Shown piece by piece: positions 8,757 through 16,490 of a stretch of 64,000 bases of DNA. A model generated the notes under the pieces. The model was not told the origin of the DNA, ran no database searches, and saw only the letters and a program-made list of their open reading frames with translations. The position numbers were made by a program, and so were the translations under genes. Numbering within the stretch: the first letter of the stretch is position 1; each line of letters begins with the position of its first letter. This stretch comes from Peptostreptococcaceae bacterium (GTDB lineage Bacteria > Bacillota > Clostridia > Peptostreptococcales > Filifactoraceae), in assembly GCA_030532705.1 (NCBI GenBank), contig JAUNKR010000001.1:62001-126000 (forward strand), written 5' to 3'.

Positions 8757-10094
8757 ATGAAAGAAATCGAAATAGATGATCTAAAGCAAAAATTGGCAGA
8801 GAGTTTGGAAGAAAATGTCATTCTCAACAGCATCCCTCTTGAATTTCCGCAAGAGCTTATGGAGCTAACAAAGGAGGATTTTCCGGATGATTGTGATTAT
8901 CGCAAAGATCTGACACAGAAGCGATGCATCACGATCGATGATGAGAGCACCAAGGATATCGACGATGCATTATTTTTAGAAGAAACGGACAAAGGATACC
9001 GATTATGGATCCATATCGCAGATGTAGCAAGCTATCTACGCTTGGATGAACTGTTGTATGACGATGCGGAGGCTAGGGCTACTTCGATCTATCTCCCGGA
9101 TCGTGTCATACGGATGCTGCCACCTCTATTTTCGGAGGATCTTTGTTCTTTGTTACCGAACGAAAATCGACGAGCCATGAGTTTTTGCATCGATCTGGAT
9201 CAACATTACGATGTCCTTTCTTTGAAGATCTACCGATCGCTAATATGTTCATCGATAAAATGTTCTTATGAGGAAGTGGAGAAGGTGATCTCAGGAGAAG
9301 GGCTTGAAGATCCGGCGATCCAAGAGAAGTATGATAAAAACACTCAGGAAATGATCCAAAAATTGAATGCTCTGACAGAAAAATTGACCGATAAGCGAAA
9401 CAAGGATCTATCCTTCATCAACAAAAAGATCAAAGTGACGGACTCGGATCTCATCATCTCATCCAAAGCCCAGACAAGAGCAGAGCAGATGGTCGAAGAA
9501 TGTATGGTGCTCGCCAACAAAGAAGCCTCAAAGTTTATGGTTTTGCAAAAACTTCCGATCATCTATCGAATACAGGATGGATCCGGAGGTTCTGCCTCTT
9601 ATAGTCATAAAAATCTCGGGCATAAGGATCTCAATATCGAAGCGGGACAAGGAGGCTATGCTTATGTCACCTCCCCGATCCGAAGATTTGCCGATACGGT
9701 CAATCAAATGATCCTCTGCTCTTATCTTGATGGCGATCCGATCGAGGAGATCCACGAAGAGTTTCATGAAGAATATTTGGAGTCCGTCTCATTTTTCCTT
9801 ACCAAAAAATCGATGCGGGCAAGAAATCTATCTACGAAGCAAAATAGGATCTGTGAAGGTTTTTATTTGTTACATCATGCAGAAACTAAGATGATACAAG
9901 GCTTTTTATCGGATCAAATATTCAAAGAAAGCAGGGTCCTATCTAGATTTCAGATCGACCTTAATGATATTCACTTTACGTTGATCGGCGAATTTTCAGC
10001 GCTCCCGATGAAATGGTATGAACTGAAGATCACAAGATGTTCAGACGGTTCGGCAGAAGTTGTCTCCTGCATCCCGATCAAACAGCAGAGCTGA
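8757..10094 (+). CDS. RNB-domain exoribonuclease, second copy
   Basis: 445 residues, started at the ATG after GGAGGG; an in-frame ATG seven codons upstream has no ribosome site. Same architecture as the copy at 3055-4407: a single RNB catalytic domain with no cold-shock and no S1 domain. Catalytic motifs are intact: CITIDDESTKDIDDALF, WIHIADVASYL, RMLPPLFSEDLCSL, QMVEECMVLANKEAS and YVTSPIRRFADTVNQ. The two copies differ most in the middle (residues 165-240) and at the C-terminus. The gene contains more GATC and CGA triplets than the first copy and looks more like the core genes. The enzyme is expected to be a cytoplasmic, metal-dependent 3' to 5' RNA exonuclease. The substrate and the reason for two copies around one large gene are unknown. 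Confidence 0.92.
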   Translation: MKEIEIDDLKQKLAESLEENVILNSIPLEFPQELMELTKEDFPDDCDYRKDLTQKRCITIDDESTKDIDDALFLEETDKGYRLWIHIADVASYLRLDELLYDDAEARATSIYLPDRVIRMLPPLFSEDLCSLLPNENRRAMSFCIDLDQHYDVLSLKIYRSLICSSIKCSYEEVEKVISGEGLEDPAIQEKYDKNTQEMIQKLNALTEKLTDKRNKDLSFINKKIKVTDSDLIISSKAQTRAEQMVEECMVLANKEASKFMVLQKLPIIYRIQDGSGGSASYSHKNLGHKDLNIEAGQGGYAYVTSPIRRFADTVNQMILCSYLDGDPIEEIHEEFHEEYLESVSFFLTKKSMRARNLSTKQNRICEGFYLLHHAETKMIQGFLSDQIFKESRVLSRFQIDLNDIHFTLIGEFSALPMKWYELKITRCSDGSAEVVSCIPIKQQS

Positions 10095-10485
10095 TCAAAT
10101 TCTTTTCTCCGAGTGATCCTGTCGTACGAATTGCTTATCCTGTTTAATAGAGATATGGAACCTTGCATCAATGTATAGAATAAGAAACAGGGTCTGATCT
10201 AAAAATCAGTAAACCGATCTTTATAGCAGACCGATCTATGGTAAAATGATATCATAAAAATCGATCTTGATCAGACCACAAAAAGTTGGACTTTGTATGT
10301 AATACTAAACCTTATTAAAAAAAGTTCTCAACGATTTGTATTTTGAATAATCGTTCTTTGCTTCCAGCCTTATAGGAAACACTGACCCCACCATTCTATC
10401 GTTCCTTCAAAGCAGAACGATCATGATTTCATCTAAGGTTTATTCGATTTTAGTATAAAAAGACCGCTAAACATATTCTTCAACC

Positions 10486-10508
10486 GGAAGCCTTCGAGCT
10501 TCCTTTTT
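10486..10508 (+). terminator. Intrinsic terminator downstream of second RNB gene
   Basis: GGAAGC (10486-10491), loop CTTCGA, GCTTCC (10498-10503), followed at once by TTTTTATTT. A compact stem with a U tract on the plus strand. Confidence 0.7.
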
Positions 10509-10570
10509 ATTTAACTTTTCATTTTTAAGCCTTTTGGATCGAGCTGATGATCTGTGCTTTTTCAGTAAAT

Positions 10571-10609
10571 AAAAAACTGTTGCAAAATCTCTCATTCTGC
10601 AACAGTTTT
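10571..10609 (-). terminator. Terminator of the rnpA-yidC-jag operon
   Basis: Arms AAAACTGTTGCA (10573-10584) and its exact complement (10598-10609), with a 13-base loop. On the minus strand the stem is followed by TTTTTTATTTA. It begins about ten bases after the jag stop codon. Confidence 0.85.
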
Positions 10610-10618
10610 ATTTAATGA

Positions 10619-11359
10619 TTAGTGTCGATATTTCGGCTCGATCACTACACGGCGATATGGGTCTTTTCCTTCGCTATAGGTTTTGACATAGCGATCATCC
10701 TTCAAAGATGAGTGGACGATCCTGCGCTCGTAAGGATTCATCGGCTCCAGCTTGAGTATCCTGCGCTGTTTTGTAGCCTGTCTAGCCATCTTATTTGCGT
10801 ATTTTTTCAGCGACTCTTCTCTCTTGGATCGGTAGTTTTCGATATCCAAAAGAACTCTGCTGTATTCGGTCTCGCCCTTATTTACTGCAAGATTGGTCAG
10901 CATTTGAAGAGAATCCAAAGAATCTCCTCGACGGCCGATCAAACGAGAGGCCTCATCACCAAAAATTTTCACAACGATATTATCGTCTTCCACACTTGTA
11001 TTGATCTCTACATTGCTGATCCCGATCGACTCAAAAATTTCTTCAATAAATGTTTTTGCTCTTTTTTCAAGTTCTGAAGAGTCCAGTTTTACAGACTCTT
11101 TCACGATCTCTTTCTCAACTGCTTTTGGAGTTTCCTGGATCGGTTCTGTTTTAGCAATGGTATTGTCTTTTTTTGAAACTTCATTGATCAGAGTAACTTT
11201 TACTCTATATTCTGTTTTGGCCAAAAATCCAAAAAATCCTCCGGATTTTTGCTCATCGGTTTGAATTGTTACATTATCGATTGTAGTACCAAGTTGCTTG
11301 AGTGCTGCCTCAACTGCTTCTTCCTTGGTCTTTCCTACAGTTTCAACATACTTCATCAT
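10619..11359 (-). CDS. jag: Jag/KhpB RNA-binding protein
   Basis: 246 residues. The N-terminal Jag domain (about 1-55; VETVGKTKEEAVEAAL and GGFFGFLAKTEYRV) is followed by a charged linker, a KH domain with the GRRGDSL loop (about 140-170), and a C-terminal R3H domain with ERRIVH. KhpB partners with KhpA to bind RNA, and in related bacteria it affects cell division and wall synthesis. The start ATG overlaps the yidC stop (ATGATGA), giving translational coupling. It is the last gene of the minus-strand rnpA-yidD-yidC-jag group and is followed by a terminator. The family call is firm. Confidence 0.96.
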   Translation of the reverse strand: MMKYVETVGKTKEEAVEAALKQLGTTIDNVTIQTDEQKSGGFFGFLAKTEYRVKVTLINEVSKKDNTIAKTEPIQETPKAVEKEIVKESVKLDSSELEKRAKTFIEEIFESIGISNVEINTSVEDDNIVVKIFGDEASRLIGRRGDSLDSLQMLTNLAVNKGETEYSRVLLDIENYRSKREESLKKYANKMARQATKQRRILKLEPMNPYERRIVHSSLKDDRYVKTYSEGKDPYRRVVIEPKYRH

Positions 11360-12057
11360 TTTTTAGCCCCCTTCGATTTGGTATCCGGCGGAGTAGTTGC
11401 TGCCAGATTTGGCTTTATAAATTGCTTTTGCAGGATCGAAAAAATATTCGATACTGCCCAATACAATGACAATCCGGCTGGGAAACTTTTTCCCCACATT
11501 AAAATCATAATTGGCATCATATAGGTCATAGTCGTTGTCATTTGGTTCTTAGGCTGTCCTTTTTGCATCAAGGAACTGTCGATATAGGTTGCAACTGCTG
11601 CAACGATCGGTAAGATAAAAGGTACGGCGATGGAGCCTAACATGATGATATCCGGTTGGGACATCGATTTTACCCAAAAGAATCCCTGATCGGCTGCCTG
11701 ATATGCAGCCTCTGTATTGAATACAAATTGAACCGGATCCCGAAGAACTTTGAACAGACCGAACAGGATCGGTATTTGCACAAGAAGCGGTAAGCATCCC
11801 ATGAATGGATTGATCTTGTATTCCTTGTATAGTTCCAAAGTCAACTGACTTTGTTTTTCTTGGTTGTTCGGGTATTTCTTCTTGATCTCGTCGATCTTTG
11901 GTTGAAGTTCTTGCATGGATTTCATCGAGCGATTTTGTGCATGAGTCAAAGGCAGTAATGCCAATTTGATCACGACGGTAAAAATGATGATCGCCCACGC
12001 ATAATGACCTACCAAGTCATAAATAAACTTCAATAACAATCCTAGTAATTGTGTCAA
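11356..12057 (-). CDS. yidC: YidC/SpoIIIJ membrane insertase
   Basis: 233 residues with about five membrane helices, the size of a Gram-positive YidC. It inserts proteins into the cytoplasmic membrane alone or with SecYEG. The groove-facing positive charge is a Lys in FTVVIKLALLPL, followed by the cytoplasmic coiled hairpin (MQELQPKIDEIKKKYPNN) and PFMGCLPLLVQIPILFGLF. The N-terminus has no lipobox, unlike B. subtilis SpoIIIJ, which is a lipoprotein. It lies 10 bases after yidD and overlaps jag by four bases, so the group is an operon. Confidence 0.96.
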   Translation of the reverse strand: MTQLLGLLLKFIYDLVGHYAWAIIIFTVVIKLALLPLTHAQNRSMKSMQELQPKIDEIKKKYPNNQEKQSQLTLELYKEYKINPFMGCLPLLVQIPILFGLFKVLRDPVQFVFNTEAAYQAADQGFFWVKSMSQPDIIMLGSIAVPFILPIVAAVATYIDSSLMQKGQPKNQMTTTMTYMMPIMILMWGKSFPAGLSLYWAVSNIFSILQKQFIKPNLAATTPPDTKSKGAKK

Positions 12058-12067
12058 TTAATCCTCC

Positions 12068-12286
12068 TTATGGTACCGGGTCGTACCCTCCCTCATTAAA
12101 AGGGTGACATCTCAATATGCGTCTTACAGCAAGATAACTCCCCTTGAATGCTCCGTACTTCTTGATCGCCTCTATCGCGTAACTGGAGCAAGTCGGCTGA
12201 AACCTACAAGTTGGTCCTTTTATCGGAGATATCGCCGTTTGATAAAATCTGATGATCCATATCAGACATTTGCTTAGTATTTTCAT
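12068..12286 (-). CDS. yidD: Membrane protein insertion efficiency factor YidD
   Basis: 72 residues, with the family signature: one amphipathic N-terminal segment ([16 protein letters not shown]) followed by the Cys-containing motif [19 protein letters not shown] and [13 protein letters not shown]. The protein sits at the inner face of the membrane and assists YidC-dependent insertion. The start at 12286 lies inside the 3' end of rnpA; the two genes overlap by 83 bases in different frames, so translation is probably coupled. Only a weak TTGGA ribosome site precedes the ATG. Confidence 0.95.
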   Translation of the reverse strand: MKILSKCLIWIIRFYQTAISPIKGPTCRFQPTCSSYAIEAIKKYGAFKGSYLAVRRILRCHPFNEGGYDPVP

Positions 12287-12614
12287 AAACTTTTAGTCCA
12301 ATTTTTCTAAACAGGTATTGGACGGACCGTTTGATCTCAAAAAAGTTGTTATCCTTAGCAGCTTTTCGTGCCACAAAAATGATATCATGACCTTCGTCCC
12401 TCGGCTCAAGCAAGATCAAAGATTCCTTCAAATATCGACGGATCCGATTTCGAATCACCGCATTGCCGACTTTTTTTGATACCGAAAATCCGCTCCGAAA
12501 GCGATCGGTCCCATTCGGCAGATAGTAGATGACTAAATTCTTGCAGCCATAAGACTTTCCCTTGTTGTACACCTTTAAAAAATCATTATTCTTTTTGAGT
12601 CTTTCAAATTTCAT
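12204..12614 (-). CDS. rnpA: Ribonuclease P protein component
   Basis: 136 residues starting [12 protein letters not shown]. The ATG at 12614 follows GGGGT; a start further upstream would place coding sequence across the rpmH terminator and is unlikely. The RNase P signature is present: [22 protein letters not shown]. The protein binds the RNase P RNA and 5' leader of pre-tRNA. The C-terminal 25 residues ([15 protein letters not shown] and onwards) are an extension beyond the usual fold; this stretch is the part that overlaps yidD. Confidence 0.95.
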   Translation of the reverse strand: MKFERLKKNNDFLKVYNKGKSYGCKNLVIYYLPNGTDRFRSGFSVSKKVGNAVIRNRIRRYLKESLILLEPRDEGHDIIFVARKAAKDNNFFEIKRSVQYLFRKIGLKVYENTKQMSDMDHQILSNGDISDKRTNL

Positions 12615-12638
12615 TTGATACCCCAAACTAACAAAAAA

Positions 12639-12659
12639 GGCCACAGCTCTTGGGTGGCC
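12639..12659 (-). terminator. Terminator between rpmH and rnpA
   Basis: Arms GGCCAC (12639-12644) and GTGGCC (12654-12659) with a nine-base loop. On the minus strand the stem is followed by TTTTTTG. It would partly separate rpmH from rnpA expression, as in several Firmicutes. Confidence 0.8.
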
Positions 12660-12666
12660 ACAGGTT

Positions 12667-12801
12667 TTATGCAGTTAGTCTTTTTCTTCCTTTTGCGCGT
12701 CTTCTTCTAAGGACATTTCTGCCATTTGGAGTTCGCATTCTCTTTCTAAAACCGTGCTCTTTTTTGCGCTGTCTTTTCTTTGGTTGATAAGTTCTTTTCA
12801 T
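12667..12801 (-). CDS. rpmH: Ribosomal protein L34
   Basis: 44 residues, found by reading the minus strand: it starts [14 protein letters not shown] and ends with the L34 C-terminus [11 protein letters not shown]34 is a basic protein of the large ribosomal subunit. The ATG follows AGGTGG about ten bases upstream. A TATAGTATACT element (plus 12828-12838) upstream is a plausible -10. Downstream is an intrinsic terminator and then rnpA, the usual arrangement next to the origin. Confidence 0.97.
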   Translation of the reverse strand: MKRTYQPKKRQRKKEHGFRKRMRTPNGRNVLRRRRAKGRKRLTA

Positions 12802-13036
12802 TCAATAACACCACCTTTCCTCTTTTAAGTATACTATAGAGGCTGTTTTTACGCATATTACAGAAACAATTATATAATTTTTTAAAGTTCCTGTCAACGA
12901 AAAAATTAAAAAGATGTCGCCAACAGGAGCCTGATAAAACTTCAAGCTTCTGTTTATTTTACCAAAAATCTCTTTGCCTATGATCCACCATGGATGATAT
13001 TTGCTCTGACGAAATCCAAAGGCTCTGATCGATATG

Positions 13037-14035
13037 CTAATTGGATCTTCTCACATTGATCTCTCCGACATTTGAAACATTGACAAACAAAGGTCTCTCT
13101 TTGGGCTCGATCACTTTCCAATCTTCAAATAATGAGGCATCATCCGAGTCGATGCTCTTATTCATCGTCTCTTCCATCCGATCGATGATCTGATCAAGAT
13201 CCTCTTTGTTCTGTCCCTTTGAACCGTCCGAACTGCTCGTATCATCACCAAAGGTAGAAGATATGATCTGATCATATTGAGTTATCTGATCTTTGATATC
13301 AAAGCTCATCTCGCCCACATTCGTCAGATTGATCAATTCGTGGACCTTAGAAAGATCCTTGATCGAACAATCGATCTCGCCCACATTGTTTGAGATATAA
13401 AGTGAATCGATCGGTGTGATATTATTGATATCGACCTCTCCTACATTATTTGAAAGACGAATGTTTGCCGTGATATCACTTAGCTCGACATAGCCTACAT
13501 TGTTTGATAGACCGAGTTCTTGGATATTTTCAGGAACACCGATATCGATGATGACCTTTCGCTCATCGTCAAATGAATCATTGTAGAAGAGCTCAAAATT
13601 CTTGTAGATATCATTTGGGAAATGAGGCTCGATATAAACCACCCCATTTTTTTCGATGATGTTCATCGATGTTTTTTCCCAATACTCCTTTTGTTTGTCA
13701 TTCATTTTTCCGGAATGTAACAAATAGAATTGCACTTCCAGCCGCCCCGATGAAGAAGGTCGAACATAAGTTTCACCTAGATACGACTTCACCAATACTC
13801 TCTTATAATTTGTGGGATCGATCTCGATGTTCTTTTTGATATCCGTGATCAATCTGCCTTCATCATCCCCTCGATAGTCGATCGGTATTTCAGATTCGAT
13901 CTCTTGAGGTTTTACCGCACCTTCTACATTTAACACGGAGCGGCTCGGATGCATCAATATACCGCATCCTGAAGTCAACAACATCATCGCAGACACCGCA
14001 ACGATACTTATTTTCTTTTTCAAAGAATATCTCAT
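13037..14035 (-). CDS. DUF4097-like beta-helical lipoprotein
   Basis: 332 residues. A lipoprotein signal with lipobox LTSGC predicts anchoring on the outer membrane face. The central part (about 170-270) repeats the motif S-N-N-V-G-E/Y-V/I at least four times (LSNNVGYVEL, LSNNVGEVDI, ISNNVGEIDC, LTNVGEMSF) plus a last NVSNVGEINVRRSN at the C-terminus. This ladder is typical of the right-handed parallel beta-helix seen in DUF4097/adhesin-like proteins. A Ser/Asp-rich linker lies near residues 265-300. The ATG follows AAGGAGGATCTA. The gene sits between rpmH and the origin on the minus strand, a position usually empty in Firmicutes. Function unknown; an envelope-stress or surface role is a guess. 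Confidence 0.85.
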   Translation of the reverse strand: MRYSLKKKISIVAVSAMMLLTSGCGILMHPSRSVLNVEGAVKPQEIESEIPIDYRGDDEGRLITDIKKNIEIDPTNYKRVLVKSYLGETYVRPSSSGRLEVQFYLLHSGKMNDKQKEYWEKTSMNIIEKNGVVYIEPHFPNDIYKNFELFYNDSFDDERKVIIDIGVPENIQELGLSNNVGYVELSDITANIRLSNNVGEVDINNITPIDSLYISNNVGEIDCSIKDLSKVHELINLTNVGEMSFDIKDQITQYDQIISSTFGDDTSSSDGSKGQNKEDLDQIIDRMEETMNKSIDSDDASLFEDWKVIEPKERPLFVNVSNVGEINVRRSN

Positions 14036-14240
14036 TAGATCCTCCTTCTCAAAATTTTTTATTTTTATAATATTGTTCTATGACAATAATACAGTAAGAC
14101 AGCTTTTTTGTCTATCTATTTTTATAAATTTATATAGAAATTTTCAGATCCATCCTTTGATGTTGCTCGTGGAAAGCTTTCAAAGTATGATAAAAAGCCT
14201 CATTCCGATGGTATAATAAGCGAAATTTAAGGAGGTTCTG

Positions 14241-14605
14241 ATGGAATGGATCACTTTTGAAGACTTTTCGAAAATAGACATTCGTGTCGGGACGATACTG
14301 GGGCAAAAAATTTTGAAAAAGCACGCAAACCTGCCTATCAGCTTTGTATCGATCTTGGAGAAGAGATCGGCATCAAAAGATCGTCTGCTCAAATTACAGA
14401 TCTTTATGCTTTAGACGATTTGATCGGAAAAAAAGTTTTATGTGTAGTAAACTTCCCACCCCGCCAAATTGCAAACTTTATGTCTAAAGTCCTTGTACTC
14501 GGCACCTATTCCGAAGGCGGCGTCGTATTGATCACTTCGGATCAAAAGGTAAAAATGGTGATCGATCCGGTTGATTTAGTTGTATCTATTCCAAAACGTT
14601 GTTAA
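14241..14605 (+). pseudogene. csaA: csaA-like tRNA-binding-domain gene, frameshifted
   Basis: Starts at an ATG with a strong AAGGAGG site and reads MEWITFEDFSKIDIRVGTIL, a clear CsaA/tRNA-binding (EMAP-like) start. Around GGGGCAAAAAA (14300-14310) the frame is lost. The other frame continues with AKNFEKARKPAYQLCIDLGEE, RSSAQITDLY, VVNFPPRQIANFMSKVLVLG and GGVVLITSDQKV to the stop at 14603-14605. One missing base, for example one G of the G tract, explains it. Intact CsaA is a small dimeric protein with chaperone-like activity. The rest of the sequence is well preserved, so the lesion is recent, or is a sequencing or assembly error; programmed slippage is less likely. Confidence 0.85.
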
Positions 14606-14943
14606 CAAACTTATCCACATATCCACTTTTTGAGTGGATATATTTTTATTTTTTTATGAAAAAATTTTTATCCATTTTCCCCCAAAATTTTTTTATATGA
14701 CTTTTCCACTTGTCCACATATGTGTAAAACTTTGTGGACAAAAACAAATTTATGTTGATTTTTGATTTTTTCTGACCATCTAATTTTATATTATATAAAT
14801 GTAGTTTTATTTTTTATTTATACACGATGTACTTTTCAACAGGCTGGGGATATTTTATGATTTTACTTGAAAAATAGTTCTTATCCACTTCTATTTTTAT
14901 TTATCCCGATCTTATGCGGTTGTATTTCACATCTAGTTTTTGG
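14606..14943. other. Origin region oriC, upstream DnaA-box cluster
   Basis: AT-rich non-coding DNA between csaA and dnaA with DnaA-box-like 9-mers: TTATCCACA 14611-14619, TTATCCATT 14668-14676, TTGTCCACA 14710-14718, its inverted copy TGTGGACAA 14733-14741, TTATACACG 14818-14826 and TTATCCACT 14881-14889. Together with the cluster after dnaA this looks like the bipartite origin described in B. subtilis and relatives. Confidence 0.85.
14619..14641 (+). terminator. Hairpin built from inverted DnaA-box-like sequence
   Basis: ATATCCACT (14619-14627) pairs with AGTGGATAT (14633-14641) around a five-base loop, then a T-rich tail. It can act as the terminator of the csaA frame, and both arms resemble partial DnaA boxes next to a perfect box. 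Confidence 0.6.
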
Positions 14944-14949
14944 TATAAT
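14920..14949 (+). promoter_or_regulatory. dnaA promoter
   Basis: TTGTAT (14920-14925), 18-base spacer, TATAAT (14944-14949). The predicted leader contains a small hairpin ATCTAC-GAAA-GTAGAT (14958-14973) with a GNRA loop just before the ribosome site. DnaA boxes lie immediately upstream, so autoregulation is likely. Confidence 0.75.
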
Positions 14950-15002
14950 GTTTCTACATCTACGAAAGTAGATTGGGGATTATTTCTGAATATGGAGGAG
15001 CT

Positions 15003-16322
15003 ATGGAACTTAGGGAAGTATGGAATAAGGTATTGGATATATTAAACTCAACATCAGATCAAAAAAAAGGAGCCATCAACATATTATCAAGTGTAGAACC
15101 GTTGACGCTTCGCGATGATGAGATCGTTTTATTGACCGAAGAAGGATTTTATAAAGAAGTCATAGAAAATAGAACGAAAGAGATAGCTCTTGCACTTTAC
15201 TCCATTTTGAATAAAAAAATGACGGTCACGATCATCTCAGATATTGAAGAAATGAGAGGAAACTCTCCATCCAGACAGGTAAAAAATTCGCTACAAAGCA
15301 ATCTTGTACCAAATCACACTTTTGATACATTCGTTGTCGGAAACAGTAATCGTTTTGCACATGCTGCCTGTCATGCGGTAGCGGAAGCACCCGCGAAAGC
15401 CTACAATCCTTTATTTATCTACGGAGGTGTGGGGCTTGGAAAAACACATTTGATGCATGCGATCGGTAATCAAATTCTAAATGACAATCCAAGCGCAAAA
15501 ATCATCTATCTTTCGACTGAAACCTTTATGAATGAGCTGATCAACTCGATCAAGGATGATAAAAATGAGGAATTTAGAAATAAATACAGAAATGTCGATG
15601 TACTTCTGCTCGATGACATCCAGTTCATTCAGCATAAAGAAAGTACACAGGAAGAGTTTTTTCACACATTCAATGCTCTTCACAATTCTTCAAAGCAAAT
15701 CATTATCTCCAGCGACCGACCGCCAAAGGATATCGCTACTTTGGAAGATCGGCTCCGATCACGATTTGAAATGGGATTGATCACAGATATTCAGCCACCG
15801 GATTATGAAACAAGGATCGCCATCCTTCGCAAAAAATCTCAGGCGGATAAAAAATCCGTACCGGATAATGTGATCGAATATGTAGCAAAAAATATCAAAT
15901 CCAACATAAGAGAGCTTGAAGGTGCGATCAATCGAATATCAGCTTATGCAGATCTATATAACAAAGAGATCACACTCGAATTTGCAGAAGATGCACTCAA
16001 AACATTACTCAGCGGGAAAGAAAACAAGGAGATCACTGTAGATGACATCAAAGAACGAGTCGCACAGTACTACAATGTTAATGTCGATGAGCTTCATCAA
16101 AAAAAACGTACAAAAGAGTTAGCATTCGCAAGACAAGTCGCGATGTACATCAGCAAGGAATATATCCCAAATATCACCTATTCTGCAATAGGCGAACATT
16201 TTGGAGGAAAAGACCATACGACCGTTATGCATGCTGTAACAAAAATCTCCAGTGAAATGAAACAAAAAAGAGATGTCAAAGAAAAAATAGAAAATATTGT
16301 AAATGACCTGAAAAACAGTTGA
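15003..16322 (+). CDS. dnaA: Chromosomal replication initiator DnaA
   Basis: 439 residues, started at the ATG after TATGGAGGAG. Domain I (about 1-80) is followed by a short linker, then the AAA+ domain with Walker A GGVGLGKTHLMHAIG, Walker B VLLLDDIQFI and the sensor-2 region, and the C-terminal DNA-binding domain with the signature GGKDHTTVMHAV. The ATP-bound protein binds DnaA boxes and opens the origin. Clusters of boxes flank the gene on both sides. Length and motifs are normal for Firmicutes. Confidence 0.99.
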   Translation: MELREVWNKVLDILNSTSDQKKGAINILSSVEPLTLRDDEIVLLTEEGFYKEVIENRTKEIALALYSILNKKMTVTIISDIEEMRGNSPSRQVKNSLQSNLVPNHTFDTFVVGNSNRFAHAACHAVAEAPAKAYNPLFIYGGVGLGKTHLMHAIGNQILNDNPSAKIIYLSTETFMNELINSIKDDKNEEFRNKYRNVDVLLLDDIQFIQHKESTQEEFFHTFNALHNSSKQIIISSDRPPKDIATLEDRLRSRFEMGLITDIQPPDYETRIAILRKKSQADKKSVPDNVIEYVAKNIKSNIRELEGAINRISAYADLYNKEITLEFAEDALKTLLSGKENKEITVDDIKERVAQYYNVNVDELHQKKRTKELAFARQVAMYISKEYIPNITYSAIGEHFGGKDHTTVMHAVTKISSEMKQKRDVKEKIENIVNDLKNS

Positions 16323-16367
16323 TGCTTTCTAAAAATGGATCCGAAAATTTAGATCTTGAACTATTTT

Positions 16368-16490
16368 TTATCCACAAACCAAAAGAATAACTTTTATAGA
16401 TCTATAAAGTTATTCAGCTACTTATACACATATTAACAGCCTCTACTACTACTATTAATAAAATTATTTATATTTTTATAGGAGAAAGCG
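16368..16490 (+). other. Origin unwinding region between dnaA and dnaN
   Basis: Contains TTATCCACA (16368-16376), a 31-base palindrome-like hairpin (16385-16415, centred on AGATCT), TTATACACA (16422-16430), then CTCTACTACTACTATTAATA (16441-16460) running into an A/T-only stretch. The CTA-triplet run after a DnaA box and a short GC patch has the layout of the DnaA-trio unwinding element of B. subtilis, located at the same place before dnaN. Confidence 0.8.

Larger units (their letters stand above)
10095..10618. other. Intergenic region with inverted repeat and terminators
   Basis: 524 bases between convergent genes. It holds the 9-bp inverted repeat GGTCTGATC (10191-10199) / GATCAGACC (10269-10277), a plus-strand terminator at 10486-10508 and the minus-strand terminator of the jag operon at 10571-10609. 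No coding frame with a ribosome site was seen. The terminator lies about 390 bases past the RNB stop, so a long 3' tail or a separate small RNA is possible. Confidence 0.45.

Noticed and set aside
14130-14392. Minus-strand frames opposite the csaA remnant
   Set aside because: They are antisense to a clear csaA coding pattern and have no ribosome sites.
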